DNA of 64,000 bases from IDS-8 sp035304345 (lineage in GTDB: Bacteria > Pseudomonadota > Gammaproteobacteria > Steroidobacterales > Woeseiaceae). This document shows, in pieces, positions 10,101 through 18,098 of this stretch. Location: positions 1 through 64,000 of the forward strand of contig DATGQE010000099.1 in NCBI GenBank assembly GCA_035304345.1. Reading direction: 5' to 3'. Numbering within the stretch: the stretch's first letter is position 1; the number at the start of each line of letters is the position of its first letter. The notes under the pieces were generated by a model. That model was given only the letters and a program-made list of their open reading frames with translations. It ran no database searches and was not told where the DNA came from. Both the position numbers and the translations under genes were made by a program.

Positions 10101-10474
10101 TCTTCGGCGGCTCCGACACGAGCTGGGTGAGCGTCGTCCCGGGCGGCCTCGGCGACACCGGCAGCACCATGCTCTGGTCCGGGACCCAGTGGTACGACGC
10201 CGTGACCGGCGTGCGCATCCCGACCGGCGAATGGACGCACTTCGCGGCGGTGAACGACCAGGGCAACGTCACGGTGTACCTCGACGGCGTCGCGCTGTTC
10301 ACCGGCAGCAACTTCCCGGACGTGTTCACGCCGCTCGTGAACCCGCCGTTCTGGATCGGCGTGAACCACTGGGACCCGGCGTACCGCGGCCTGGTCGACG
10401 AGCTCAAGGTCTACGACATCGCGCTCACCGGGCAGGACGTCGCGCGCTTGCACGCGAACGACCCGGACGGCTGA
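7121..10474 (+). CDS. Multidomain GH43 arabinanase-type lipoprotein with two Ig-like and two LamG-like domains
   Basis: A 1117-residue surface protein. A signal with a cysteine-rich end (ALACAAC, candidate lipid-modified Cys16 or Cys19) suggests an outer-membrane lipoprotein. The catalytic GH43 five-bladed propeller follows: general base Asp57 in VHDPSVV, the pKa-modulating Asp in NVIDPALFYD, and the acid Glu in SAIEGSYVLYS, a pattern matching endo-1,5-alpha-L-arabinanases. A beta-sandwich segment is followed by two repeats of [Ig-like domain + concanavalin/LamG-like domain]; the two LamG copies share WVNPSAL/WLNPSAL, TAFFG and VDELKVYD-type motifs. The LamG domains probably bind polysaccharide. 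It would cut arabinan at the cell surface and feed the importer and intracellular arabinofuranosidases. Confidence 0.92.
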   Translation: MSPRNIGLLLAGALACAACDSYDESDLSTVVVQLPPLVTALPTVATPVEYNDLPVHDPSVVRAEDGTWYVIGSHLAMAKSSDLVTWESVADGVNDANPLFDTYATEIAEGIAWTGGHVGSWASDIIQLADGRWYFYYNHCATPDDGLCDAPRSYLGVAVADDIEGPYEDLGIFLRSGQTDTEIANGFGVGDITSFDGNVHPNVIDPALFYDKEGRLWMTYGSYSGGIFILEMDDTTGMPLPGQGYGKHLAGGFFSAIEGSYVLYSPDSDYYYLFVSFGGFEAGDGYNIRIARSRNPDGPYLDAEGKDMAQAAGNFDAIAPFGVKLMGSFEFGADVGDPTPSRGYVSPGHNSAYYDEETGRYLLVTHTRFPNRGQEHAIRVHEMFLNNDDWLVVSPHRYAPLSGDNQVGRDDVVGVYRVINHERDINREVKRHVYVSLNADGTISGDLTGTYRLSLTGGRDIRLDIAAVGTFEGVILWQWDSATERLTPTFTALSANGTALWGSQMEPLATADVLQAIADDLDLPETFQGDAIELPTLGTRGAQIAWTSDNPNVIKPDGTVIRPNVGEGDQAVGVTATIMLNGEETSVTWFVTVPQRFAFNRMAQWDFENDLAESLGNFGAGEPTGDRLWKVGLGTVAYAPGHDGQALALDGTNGVRLPDGLISNYEYSVSFWVNPSALTMFTTAFFGAVDEQQPEGGDPFSNAWISMVPQGWDGNTMLWSGSDPWFDGVTGELIPANDWSHVAFSVNRGLVKVFINGEERFSGGNLRDFFTESEGRFTLGVNYWDTPFNGMIDELKIYDAALLAGEIKALDIDHLPTEDLLQMAADLLDLGDLSDVTDDIHLPRSGPFAAAIEWTSSDPAIAVEADTGVVTRPAEGSPPADVTLTATITLDGQSTTKPFAATVRSLGPPDPLAHYAFEGTLDDAQGNFAAGTPTGPTATAPGGNVAFAQGIAGQALSLDGATGVSLGENLITDDTWSVSLWLNPSALTAFTTAFFGGSDTSWVSVVPGGLGDTGSTMLWSGTQWYDAVTGVRIPTGEWTHFAAVNDQGNVTVYLDGVALFTGSNFPDVFTPLVNPPFWIGVNHWDPAYRGLVDELKVYDIALTGQDVARLHANDPDG

Positions 10475-10479
10475 CGGCC

Positions 10480-10514
10480 CCCGTGCGGGCGCCCCGTTGG
10501 CGGGCGCCTACGGG
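10480..10514. terminator. Stem-loop in the convergent gap between GH43 gene and parB
   Basis: The two convergent genes end 33 bp apart, and the gap folds into a long GC-rich hairpin. The inner stem is GGCGCCC (10488-10494) with GGGCGCC (10502-10508) around a 7-nt loop, and the outer stem is CCCGT (10480-10484) with ACGGG (10510-10514). There is no obvious U-tract on either strand, so it may be a weak or factor-assisted bidirectional terminator. The stem covers the parB stop codon. Confidence 0.4.
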
Positions 10515-11437
10515 TTCGATTCGCGGGCGCGCGGCCCGGCCGTCTCGCGCACCCGGCCGATCAGGTCGAGCACGCGCCCTAAGGCCTGCTCGAGCTGCGG
10601 CAGGTCGCCGAAGCCGATGTTGAGCGCGTAGCCGCCGCCGCGCACCGGGCGGATGCTGAACTTGCGGCCGAGCTCCTTGCGGATCTGCTCCTGCAGCCAG
10701 CGCGTCTGCAGGTCGGGCGCCGGTTTCGCGGCGGCCTCCGCCGCGCCGTCGAGCCGTTCCCGCACCGCCTGCTCGACCTGCCGGACCGACAGCCCGCCGG
10801 ACGCGGCCTTCCGGGCCAGCTCGACCTGGCCCTTCGCTTCGAGCGGCAGCAGCGCGCGCGCGTGGCCCATGTCGATCGTCCCGGCGGCCAGAAGCTCCTT
10901 CACCTCGTCCTCGAGATCGAGCAGCCGCAGCAGGTTGCTCACGGACGCGCGCGAGCGCCCGACTGCCTTCGCCACCTGCTCGTGGGTCAGCCCGAACTCG
11001 GAGGCGAGGCGCGCGAGCGATTGCGCCTGCTCGAGCGGGTTCAGGTCCTCGCGCTGCAGGTTCTCGATGAGCGCCACCGCGAGCGCGGCCTGGTCGTCGA
11101 GCTCCCGCACGACCACCGGCACCGCCGCCAGCCCGGCGAGTCTCGCCGCGCGCCAGCGCCGTTCGCCGGCGACGATCTCGTACCGCGCACCGGGGCCCGC
11201 GGGCGCGGGCCGCACGACGAGCGGCTGCAGCACGCCCTGCTCCCGGATGGAATCGGCGAGCTCGGCGAGACCTTCGTCCGCCATGTGATTGCGTGGCTGG
11301 TAGCGGCCGGGCCGGAGGTCGTCGAGCGCGACCTCGTGCGCGTCCGTCGCCGCGGCGCGCGCGGATTCCGCGACCTCGCGCTCGCGCGCGTGCAGCAACA
11401 CGTCGAGCCCCCTGCCGAGCCTTTTCTGCTTTCTCAT
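10508..11437 (-). CDS. parB: ParB/Spo0J chromosome-partitioning protein, without adjacent parA
   Basis: A 309-residue ParB of chromosomal type. It begins MRKQKRLGRGLDVLL, the hallmark N-terminus that in family members contacts ParA. The ParB/sulfiredoxin-like CTPase domain covers about residues 38-130 with the motif AGERRWRA. The helix-turn-helix region (GLTHEQVAKAVGRSRAS) binds parS, and a C-terminal dimerisation segment is present. ParB loads on parS and spreads as a CTP-dependent clamp. Chromosomal parB normally follows parA near the origin; here no parA is found, and the gene lies 59 bp downstream of an M61 peptidase gene on the same strand. No consensus parS palindrome was noticed in the window. 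A relocated copy or a second, accessory ParB is possible. Confidence 0.92.
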   Translation of the reverse strand: MRKQKRLGRGLDVLLHAREREVAESARAAATDAHEVALDDLRPGRYQPRNHMADEGLAELADSIREQGVLQPLVVRPAPAGPGARYEIVAGERRWRAARLAGLAAVPVVVRELDDQAALAVALIENLQREDLNPLEQAQSLARLASEFGLTHEQVAKAVGRSRASVSNLLRLLDLEDEVKELLAAGTIDMGHARALLPLEAKGQVELARKAASGGLSVRQVEQAVRERLDGAAEAAAKPAPDLQTRWLQEQIRKELGRKFSIRPVRGGGYALNIGFGDLPQLEQALGRVLDLIGRVRETAGPRARESNP

Positions 11438-11496
11438 CGCCGGCGTCCGCGTCCCGTCCGCGGGAATTATGGCATGGACCCGCGCCGGCGCGTGCC

Positions 11497-13053
11497 TCAG
11501 GTGCGCTCCCGGCAGAACGCCTCGGACACCCCGTCGCGCCGCACCCACTCGTAGGCGTCGACGCCCCTGCCCTCGATCTCGAGCACGACGGGCCGCCGCT
11601 CGAAGCAGGGGCCGAAAGCCTCCGAAGCCGGCACGATCGTGTCGCCCTCGAGGATCACGGACTCGAAGAAGGCACCGGCTTCCGGGCCGGCCTCGGCCTC
11701 CACGATGCCGATCCAGGCCGCGTGATCGAAGGCATCGCCGCGCTCGCGCCGGGCGAAGGTCTCCCGCAGCACGGCGTCCAGCGAGCGCTTGCCCCCGGAG
11801 TGCGCGCGGATGCGGGCATCGAGATCGGCGAAGTAGAGCTGCCCGCGCACGTACGGCGTATGCCGCACCCGTTCGTCGCCGAACCCGGTCTCGACGATGC
11901 GCTCCGCCGACCAGTTGCGCGCGGGACTCGTCCAGTAGCGCCGGAAGACGCCGTTGATGTCCTCGGCGTATTCGTCCAGCGAGCCGAATCCGCCGCGGAA
12001 CTGGAGCAGCGTCGTGTAATAGGAGGTGAGCCCTTCGCTGAACCAGCTCGTGGCGCCGACCGGGCCCTCGATGCCGCCGACGAACTGGTGGATCATCTCG
12101 TGGAAGAAGAGGCCCTTCGGCCCGTCGGTCGACTCGTCCGGGCGCGCCGGACCGCGCGACAGCATGAAGCTGTTCACGAGCGCGGTGCCGCCGCCGTACG
12201 GCGGAGTGTCGAGCACGCGGATGAAAACGCGGTAACGCGGTGCCGGGTCGAGGTGCGGGAAGAAGTCGGCGAGGTGAGCGTACACGCCGGCGGCAAAGCG
12301 CATCTCCTTCTCCGGGTCCCACGGCGGCGTGCCGAGCCAGGTGGCGCTGAAGCCGCTCGCGTCACCCGATTCGGGGTAACGGCCCGCCGGACCCGCCATG
12401 TACCAGCCCTGCATGAGCTGCTCCGGCGGCGCCTCGAGCGTGAAGTCGCCGTCTCCGAAAGACGAGGCGGCGATCGAGCCCGGGGCGAGCCCGTCGAGTT
12501 GCCAGCGCACCGTGATCGTGGCGGGGCCGACGTTCTCCGGCAGCACGAGGAAGCCCGAGCCCGCGCCGCTCACGCCGCCGGCGGACGGGCGGATGCCGAA
12601 CGGCGGGCCGTTGGGCGAGCCAGCGGGTTGCACCGCCGAGCGATACGCGATCGTGACCGGCGCTTCGACCTCGCGCGTCGCGCGCCAGTGGCGGAAGTAC
12701 GGGAAGCCGCCCTTGACCGCGGGGTCGTCCTCGATCGCGAAGTCGACCCGCCCGCGCGCGTCGCTCACCGTCAGCTCTTCCACCCGGTCCGCCACGCCGG
12801 TCAGGGCGGCGTAGACGATCGGTGCGGTGAGGCTGAACGGCTCGCCGGCCCCTGGTATTCCGCGGAGGACGGAATGTACCTCGATCGCCGTCACCTCCTC
12901 GCCGCCGTCGCGCACCGGCCGGAGCTCCACGTCGAACGCCGGCGCGCCGGCGGCGACGGCCGGCCCGGCGAGGAGCAGGCCGCCCAGGAGCAGGCGAGCC
13001 GCCAGCCGCGCGGGCAGGCGGAACGAGAGCAGCGGGCCGTGACGGTCGCGCAT
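11497..13053 (-). CDS. M61-family metallopeptidase (glycyl aminopeptidase-like), secreted
   Basis: A 518-residue exported protein with an N-terminal hydrophobic signal (residues about 15-35). It has the M61 gluzincin motif HEMIH (His318, Glu319, His322) and the third zinc ligand Glu340 in WFSEGL. Upstream residues form the beta-rich N-terminal domain typical of M61. It lacks the PDZ domain carried by its neighbour and ends with a conserved pair of cysteines (AFGPCF and a Cys four residues from the C-terminus) shared by all three M61 paralogues here, probably a disulfide. It starts 27 bp after the PDZ-type M61 gene, with AGGAAG before the ATG, so it belongs to the receptor-M61-M61 operon. Likely an aminopeptidase acting on small peptides in the periplasm. 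Confidence 0.88.
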   Translation of the reverse strand: MRDRHGPLLSFRLPARLAARLLLGGLLLAGPAVAAGAPAFDVELRPVRDGGEEVTAIEVHSVLRGIPGAGEPFSLTAPIVYAALTGVADRVEELTVSDARGRVDFAIEDDPAVKGGFPYFRHWRATREVEAPVTIAYRSAVQPAGSPNGPPFGIRPSAGGVSGAGSGFLVLPENVGPATITVRWQLDGLAPGSIAASSFGDGDFTLEAPPEQLMQGWYMAGPAGRYPESGDASGFSATWLGTPPWDPEKEMRFAAGVYAHLADFFPHLDPAPRYRVFIRVLDTPPYGGGTALVNSFMLSRGPARPDESTDGPKGLFFHEMIHQFVGGIEGPVGATSWFSEGLTSYYTTLLQFRGGFGSLDEYAEDINGVFRRYWTSPARNWSAERIVETGFGDERVRHTPYVRGQLYFADLDARIRAHSGGKRSLDAVLRETFARRERGDAFDHAAWIGIVEAEAGPEAGAFFESVILEGDTIVPASEAFGPCFERRPVVLEIEGRGVDAYEWVRRDGVSEAFCRERT

Positions 13054-13080
13054 CTTTTTTCTTCCTCGTCGCCGAGCGGT

Positions 13081-14844
13081 TCAGAAAACGCAGGCCGAGT
13101 CCGGCACGTCCTCGCGGCGCTCCCACTGCCACGCCATGACGGTCTCGCCGCGCGGCCGGTAACGGACCGTGAACGTGCGCTCCCCGCGCCGGACCTCGAG
13201 CGTGAGGAACGCGTCCTGGTCGCCCTGGATGCCGTCCTGCGGGACCGGTTTCAGGATCTCGTCCCCGTTCTCGAGGCCCGCGCGCGCCGCGGCGGAATCC
13301 CTGATCAGCCCGCGCACGATGCGCGGGCTTTCCGTCAGCACTTTCGGCTCGAAGCCGAGCTCGTAGCGCCTGAGCGGCTTCTGCGTGCGGGTGAAGCACG
13401 GGCCGAACGCGTCCGGCTCCGGCAGCATCACGGCGCCGTCGAGCATGGCCTCGAACTCGGCCACCGCCTCGCGGCCGGCATGCTCCGCGAGCACGCGCTC
13501 CCACGCGGCCCGGTCCATCGGCCGGCCGGCGCGGCGGATCTCGAGCATCGCGCGCAGCAGGTCGTCGAGCGAGCGCTCGCCGTCTGATGCCTTGCGCAAC
13601 TGGTGATCGAGCACGGCGAAATACATGGAGCCGCGGTCGTAGGGCAGGACGCGCACGCGCGTGTCCTCCCAGAAGCGCGCCGGGATCTCGTCGTTCGGGG
13701 TGTCGATCAACGCGTTCGTGTAATAGCGCGCCGCCGTCGAGTTCACGCTGTCGAGGAAGCGTTCAGGCGTGATCTGCCCGGTGCGGAGCAGGAGCAGCCG
13801 GGCGTAATGCACGGCGAGTCCCTCGCCGAACCAGGAGGAGGCGAGACCCTGCGGCGCATCGAGGGAGCCCACGAAGGTGTGGAACATCTCGTGCGCCAGC
13901 GTCCCGTTCAGGCCTTCGGCGCCGGTTTCCGGGCCGAAGGTCAGGATGAACGAATGATTGAGCCCCATGCCCCCGCCGGCGTTGACCGGGTTCGGGCGCA
14001 TGAACACGCCGAAAGCCGGAGTGCCGGGCGGCCGGAAGAACTCGAGGTAGCGGTCGTACAGCGCTTCGCCGCGTCGCATCAGCGCGTGCGCGTCGAACGG
14101 CGGCTCTCCCTGCCACGCGGCGAAAAAGCCGTTGTCGGCCTGTGGATAGCGTCCGATCGCGCCGGCCATGAAGTAGGCGGACAGGAAGCGCCGCGGCGGG
14201 AGCGGCTCGTCGAGATCCACGTCGCCCTGCCCGTAGCTCGAGAAGGCGGCGGTTCCCTCGGGCAACGCGGAGAGGTCCCAGCGCACGGCGAAGCGGCGCG
14301 GCGCGTCGTCGGGCGGTATCAGCAGGAACGTGGTGCCCCCGCCGGAGACGGCTCCGGCCTCGCTCCTGAGCTCGATCGGCGGCGCCGCGCCGCGCGTGCC
14401 GGTGGCGTTCAGGACCGGCGCGCGGTAGCGGACGGCAAGCTCGCCGGACACGGTGCGTCCGGGCACCAGACATCGCCTTCCCTCGTCGTTCCCCTCCCGG
14501 TCGTCGGCGACGGACAGCGGGAGCTCGCCCCGTGCATCGCGGGCTTGCGGGTCCGCGAGCGACGCGGCGATCGTGTCCACGTTGTTCACGACGAACGGCA
14601 GGCAGAGCAGGGGTTCCCCGGCGGGCGCCGCCACGTCGGAGAGCGTGAGCGTGACGTCGATGTGCGGGATGCGAGCGTCGGCAAGCGCGGCCGCGGGCGC
14701 GAGCGTCACCTCGACGGCGGGGATGGACGGGTCGCGCGCGACGGGCGCTCCCGCGGCGTCCTGCGCGGCGGCGATGCCGATCGCCGCCGCGCAGAGGGTG
14801 GCCGCGGCGAGCCGCGGCCCGGCCTCAGAAGCGATACGTCGCAC
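13081..14844 (-). CDS. M61-family metallopeptidase with C-terminal PDZ domain, secreted
   Basis: A 587-residue exported peptidase. A signal segment at residues about 10-30 (alanine-rich) is followed by the N-terminal beta domain, the zinc site HEMFH (His318, Glu319, His322) with Glu341 in WFGEGL, and a C-terminal PDZ-like domain at about residues 490-570 (IVRGLIRDSAAARAGLENGD). Catalytic plus PDZ is the common M61 architecture. It starts at GTG 14844, inside the last codons of the TonB receptor gene (20-bp overlap in another frame), so synthesis is coupled to the receptor. The conserved cysteine pair (AFGPCF and the terminal CVF) is present. It probably processes the peptide ligands that the receptor imports. 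Confidence 0.88.
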   Translation of the reverse strand: MRRIASEAGPRLAAATLCAAAIGIAAAQDAAGAPVARDPSIPAVEVTLAPAAALADARIPHIDVTLTLSDVAAPAGEPLLCLPFVVNNVDTIAASLADPQARDARGELPLSVADDREGNDEGRRCLVPGRTVSGELAVRYRAPVLNATGTRGAAPPIELRSEAGAVSGGGTTFLLIPPDDAPRRFAVRWDLSALPEGTAAFSSYGQGDVDLDEPLPPRRFLSAYFMAGAIGRYPQADNGFFAAWQGEPPFDAHALMRRGEALYDRYLEFFRPPGTPAFGVFMRPNPVNAGGGMGLNHSFILTFGPETGAEGLNGTLAHEMFHTFVGSLDAPQGLASSWFGEGLAVHYARLLLLRTGQITPERFLDSVNSTAARYYTNALIDTPNDEIPARFWEDTRVRVLPYDRGSMYFAVLDHQLRKASDGERSLDDLLRAMLEIRRAGRPMDRAAWERVLAEHAGREAVAEFEAMLDGAVMLPEPDAFGPCFTRTQKPLRRYELGFEPKVLTESPRIVRGLIRDSAAARAGLENGDEILKPVPQDGIQGDQDAFLTLEVRRGERTFTVRYRPRGETVMAWQWERREDVPDSACVF

Positions 14845-17800
14845 CGAGGAAGTACTGGCGCCCGAGAATGTCGCCGTAGCTGAGCGTCGGATAGGACGGC
14901 TCCTCGTTCGTCACGTTGTCGATGCCGGCACGGATCGTGAGCGACTCGTTCCAGTTGTACTGCGCCGAGATGTGGTGCGTCGTGTTCGACGACACGAACG
15001 GGTGCGGATCGTTCTCGATCGTGGCATCCGGGATGCGCAGCACGTCGTCGAGGTACCGCATCTGGTACGTCACGCGGAACGGCTCGTTGATGTAGCGTAC
15101 GTCGAGCCGCGTGACCCAGTCCGGCTGCTCGGTCGTGTTGTCCGTGCGCGTGAATGTATCTCCCGTCACGGAAGACGTGAGCAGCGAGGTGTGCGTGGCC
15201 TCGAGGCCGAGCTCGATCTCACCGCCGAGGTTGCCGAACAGGGAGGCAAGCTCGAAGCCGTAGTTCAGGTAGTACACCTCGCCACGGAACTTCACGACGC
15301 CGGCGTTGAAGGTCGTCGTGGTGCCCGTGACGATCGAGCCGCCGGGCAGGCTCCTGGCCTCGTCCGGCTGGGCGATGCGGGTGAACGCCTCGCAGACGCC
15401 TTCAGGCGGAGTCACGTTGTCGTAGCAGGCGGCCGCGAAATGCAGCGTCTCGTACGGCGACAGCCCGTCCGTGAGATCGACCTCGACGCGGTCGACGATC
15501 AGCGTGAGCCCGGGCACGAACTCGGGCTCCCAGACGAACCCGTAGGTCAGCGTGTTCGAGATCTCGTTGCGCAGGTCCGGGTTGCCGCCGGTGGTGATGA
15601 GCGCCTGCTGGAAGTTCTCCGCGGGATCCTGGAACGTGGCGAGGCGCTCGGCGGCGGAAGCCCCGGCATTGCTGCCGTCCGGGAGCACGCCGTAGCCCGG
15701 ATTGGCCTCGAATTCCGCCAGGCAGTTCGCGTAGCGCACTTCCGGGTTCGGCCCGCTGGAGATCCGGTCCGCGTCGCAGGGATCGCGGCCAATGGATCCC
15801 AGGGCCGTGACCTGGGGCTCGAGGAGCTGCTCCAGCGTCGGCGCGCGGAAGTTCTTGCTGCGCGACACCCGCAGGGTCAGGGCGTCGTTGACGTCCCACT
15901 GGAGGCCCGCACTCCACAGGTTCTCCGTCCCGGCGAGCGAGTTGTCGACGTAACGGTACGCGGTCGTGAGCTCGAGCGAATCCACGAGCGGCAGCGTGTC
16001 GGAGCCGAGGAGCGGCACCAGGAGCTCGAGCGACAGCTCGTTGGTGTGGTAGCGGCCCGACTGCGGGATCACCGGGGAGCCGGTGCCGATCAGGCCCTGC
16101 CGGTTGGCCGCCAAAGGCTCGAAGTCCGCGCGCTCGTCGCGCCGCTCCCAGGCGGCGACGAAGCTCAAGGGGCCCGCGGGCAGGTCGAGCAGGTCGCCGC
16201 CGAACGTGGCGAGCAGGTCCACCTGGCGGTTGTCGTAGTCCGAGCCGCTCCGGATGTTGATGTACTCGCGCGCGGCATCGCTGATGTTACCGTCGCCGAA
16301 CGGGTTGATCGGGGCGCAGGCCGGATCGTCGTTCGACGCGTCGGCGTCGGCGTTGATCGCGCACACGATGTTGCCGTCACCGTCGCGCGCCGCGACGATC
16401 GCGTTGTTGTAGCGCTCGTTCCAGATGCTCCAGCGGCGCACGGCCCCGTCGACCCTGCCGTAGCTGCCGGACACCGACCAGTAGTAGTCGCGCCCGCCGA
16501 GCTCGAGATCGCCTTCGAGCGCGAGCATCGCCCGCCAGGTGTCGGTCTCCGTCGCCTGGCGGCCGTCGATGAGCAGGTCGCGGAACGACTTGGACAGGAA
16601 CAGCGGCGCACCCGCACCGAACGCCGGGTTGGCCGCGGTCAGCGCCGCGATCGCCTCGTCGGTCAGGAACGGGTTGTTGATCGTGAACGGGATCGGCCCG
16701 GCATTCGATTCCGCCGGGTTCAGGATCGTGCGCGCCTGGATCTGCGGCGATTCGATGCCCTCGGTGTTGGCGTACAGGAGCTCGGCGGACAGCCTGAGAT
16801 CGTCCGTGAGATCGTAGTGGCCGATCAGGTTGGCGGCGGCGCGCTCGACCCCGGTGTGCAGGCTCGAGAGGTCGGCGAAGCGGAAACCCTCGCCGCCGGC
16901 CGCGAACGGGATGCCGTGGCGCTCACCCGGATCGTAGGGCGCGATCCCGCCTGCCGGCGTGAATTGCAGCGGACGGCCGTCCGCGTCGCGCGCGAAGCAG
17001 ATGTCGTTGCCGCAGGGCGGCAGCGGCACCGGCGCGGGCAGGGTGAAGATCACCCCGTTGTCGTTGAACTCCCAGAAGCGCGCGTCCAGCACCTCGCGCA
17101 CGGACGGGATGCCGTCGTTCGGGCCCGTGTCCTCGCTGTTCGTTGCGGTGATGCGCGAGAGGTTGCTGCGCGGCCTGTCGGCGAACGCGAGCGGCCGCGT
17201 CTTCGACCACTCGACGTTGAACGCGACGTTGCCGCGACCGGCGCCGAAGTTCTGTCCGCCGGTGGCGCGCAGGCTGTAAACCGGGTAATCGCCGTACTTC
17301 GACTCGCCCGCCTGGGCGTCGATCTCGAATCCCTCGAAGTCGTCCTTCAGGATGTAGTTGACGACGCCGGCGATCGCGTCCGAGCCGTACACCACCGCGC
17401 CGCCGGCCTGCACGACCTCGACGCGGTCGATGAGCCCGACCGGGATCACGTTCGCGTCCACCTGCGCATCGCCCAGCCCGCTGGAGGAGGTGACGAAGCG
17501 GCGGCCGTTGACGAGCGTCAGCGTGCGCCCGGGGCCGAGGCCGAACAGGTTCGGGAACTGCTGGCCGGCGCCGCTCGCCGAGCCGTCACCGGGCGAGAGG
17601 TTGAGCGACGGCACGTTCGACGTGATCTGGTTGAGCGCGCTCGCGGCGCTGACGTAACCGCGGTCGGTCAGTGCCTGGTCGTCGAGGGTGACGACCGGCG
17701 CGGCGGTGTCCGTCTCCGCCCGGCGTATGCGCGAGCCGGTGACGACGATCGACTCGACGGTTTCGTCCGGCCCGGCGAGGTCGGGGCCCGAGACCTGGGC

Positions 17801-17887
17801 CGGGGCGACCCCCGGCAGTGCCAGGCTGCCGAGCGCTGCGGCCACGGCGAGCGCGGTGTGTTGACGGCGGAATCTGCGAGACGGCAT
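14825..17887 (-). CDS. TonB-dependent outer-membrane receptor (peptide-locus module 1)
   Basis: A 1020-residue receptor. After a signal peptide (to about residue 31, AQ cleavage) comes a segment reading VESIVVTGSRIRR, which is TonB-box-like. The plug domain follows with the diagnostic blocks SAASALNQI, GRTLTLVNGRRFV and VVYGSDAIAGVVNYILKDDF. The rest is a 22-strand-type barrel ending in aromatic GATYRF, as required for outer-membrane insertion. It closely resembles the second receptor at 21838-24864. It heads an operon with two M61 peptidases. Its promoter (17974-18007) shares sequence and exact spacing with that of the second receptor. The ligand is not known; the genetic context suggests peptides. 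Confidence 0.93.
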   Translation of the reverse strand: MPSRRFRRQHTALAVAAALGSLALPGVAPAQVSGPDLAGPDETVESIVVTGSRIRRAETDTAAPVVTLDDQALTDRGYVSAASALNQITSNVPSLNLSPGDGSASGAGQQFPNLFGLGPGRTLTLVNGRRFVTSSSGLGDAQVDANVIPVGLIDRVEVVQAGGAVVYGSDAIAGVVNYILKDDFEGFEIDAQAGESKYGDYPVYSLRATGGQNFGAGRGNVAFNVEWSKTRPLAFADRPRSNLSRITATNSEDTGPNDGIPSVREVLDARFWEFNDNGVIFTLPAPVPLPPCGNDICFARDADGRPLQFTPAGGIAPYDPGERHGIPFAAGGEGFRFADLSSLHTGVERAAANLIGHYDLTDDLRLSAELLYANTEGIESPQIQARTILNPAESNAGPIPFTINNPFLTDEAIAALTAANPAFGAGAPLFLSKSFRDLLIDGRQATETDTWRAMLALEGDLELGGRDYYWSVSGSYGRVDGAVRRWSIWNERYNNAIVAARDGDGNIVCAINADADASNDDPACAPINPFGDGNISDAAREYINIRSGSDYDNRQVDLLATFGGDLLDLPAGPLSFVAAWERRDERADFEPLAANRQGLIGTGSPVIPQSGRYHTNELSLELLVPLLGSDTLPLVDSLELTTAYRYVDNSLAGTENLWSAGLQWDVNDALTLRVSRSKNFRAPTLEQLLEPQVTALGSIGRDPCDADRISSGPNPEVRYANCLAEFEANPGYGVLPDGSNAGASAAERLATFQDPAENFQQALITTGGNPDLRNEISNTLTYGFVWEPEFVPGLTLIVDRVEVDLTDGLSPYETLHFAAACYDNVTPPEGVCEAFTRIAQPDEARSLPGGSIVTGTTTTFNAGVVKFRGEVYYLNYGFELASLFGNLGGEIELGLEATHTSLLTSSVTGDTFTRTDNTTEQPDWVTRLDVRYINEPFRVTYQMRYLDDVLRIPDATIENDPHPFVSSNTTHHISAQYNWNESLTIRAGIDNVTNEEPSYPTLSYGDILGRQYFLGATYRF

Positions 17888-17973
17888 GGCCTTTCCCCTG
17901 TTGAAGCATGACGGGCCGCCGCGGGGTCGCGGCGGCCACGGAATTCGTTTGAGACCTGGGTGATCGGAGAATC

Positions 17974-18007
17974 ATCTTACGCGCGGGCCGGGATTTTTCT
18001 TGTCGAT
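17974..18007 (-). promoter_or_regulatory. Promoter of TonB receptor 1, conserved with receptor 2
   Basis: Read on the minus strand, the element ATCGACAAGAAAAATCC (18007-17991) is followed 11 nt later by TAAGAT (17979-17974), a good -10 hexamer. The nearest base of the -10 lies 87 bp from the ATG at 17887. The receptor at 24864 has the related element ATCGACTAAAAAATCC and a -10-like TACGCT at the same 87-bp distance, which makes functional conservation likely. The rest of the gap 17888-18098 shows nothing else I can name. Confidence 0.55.
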
Positions 18008-18098
18008 CGACGGCGAGGGTCCCCGGCCGCGCGAAAGTTCTATTCGCTGTTTCCCGCGGTCCGGCATTAATCTCGCCGGCGGAAGCGCGGGAGCGCTA

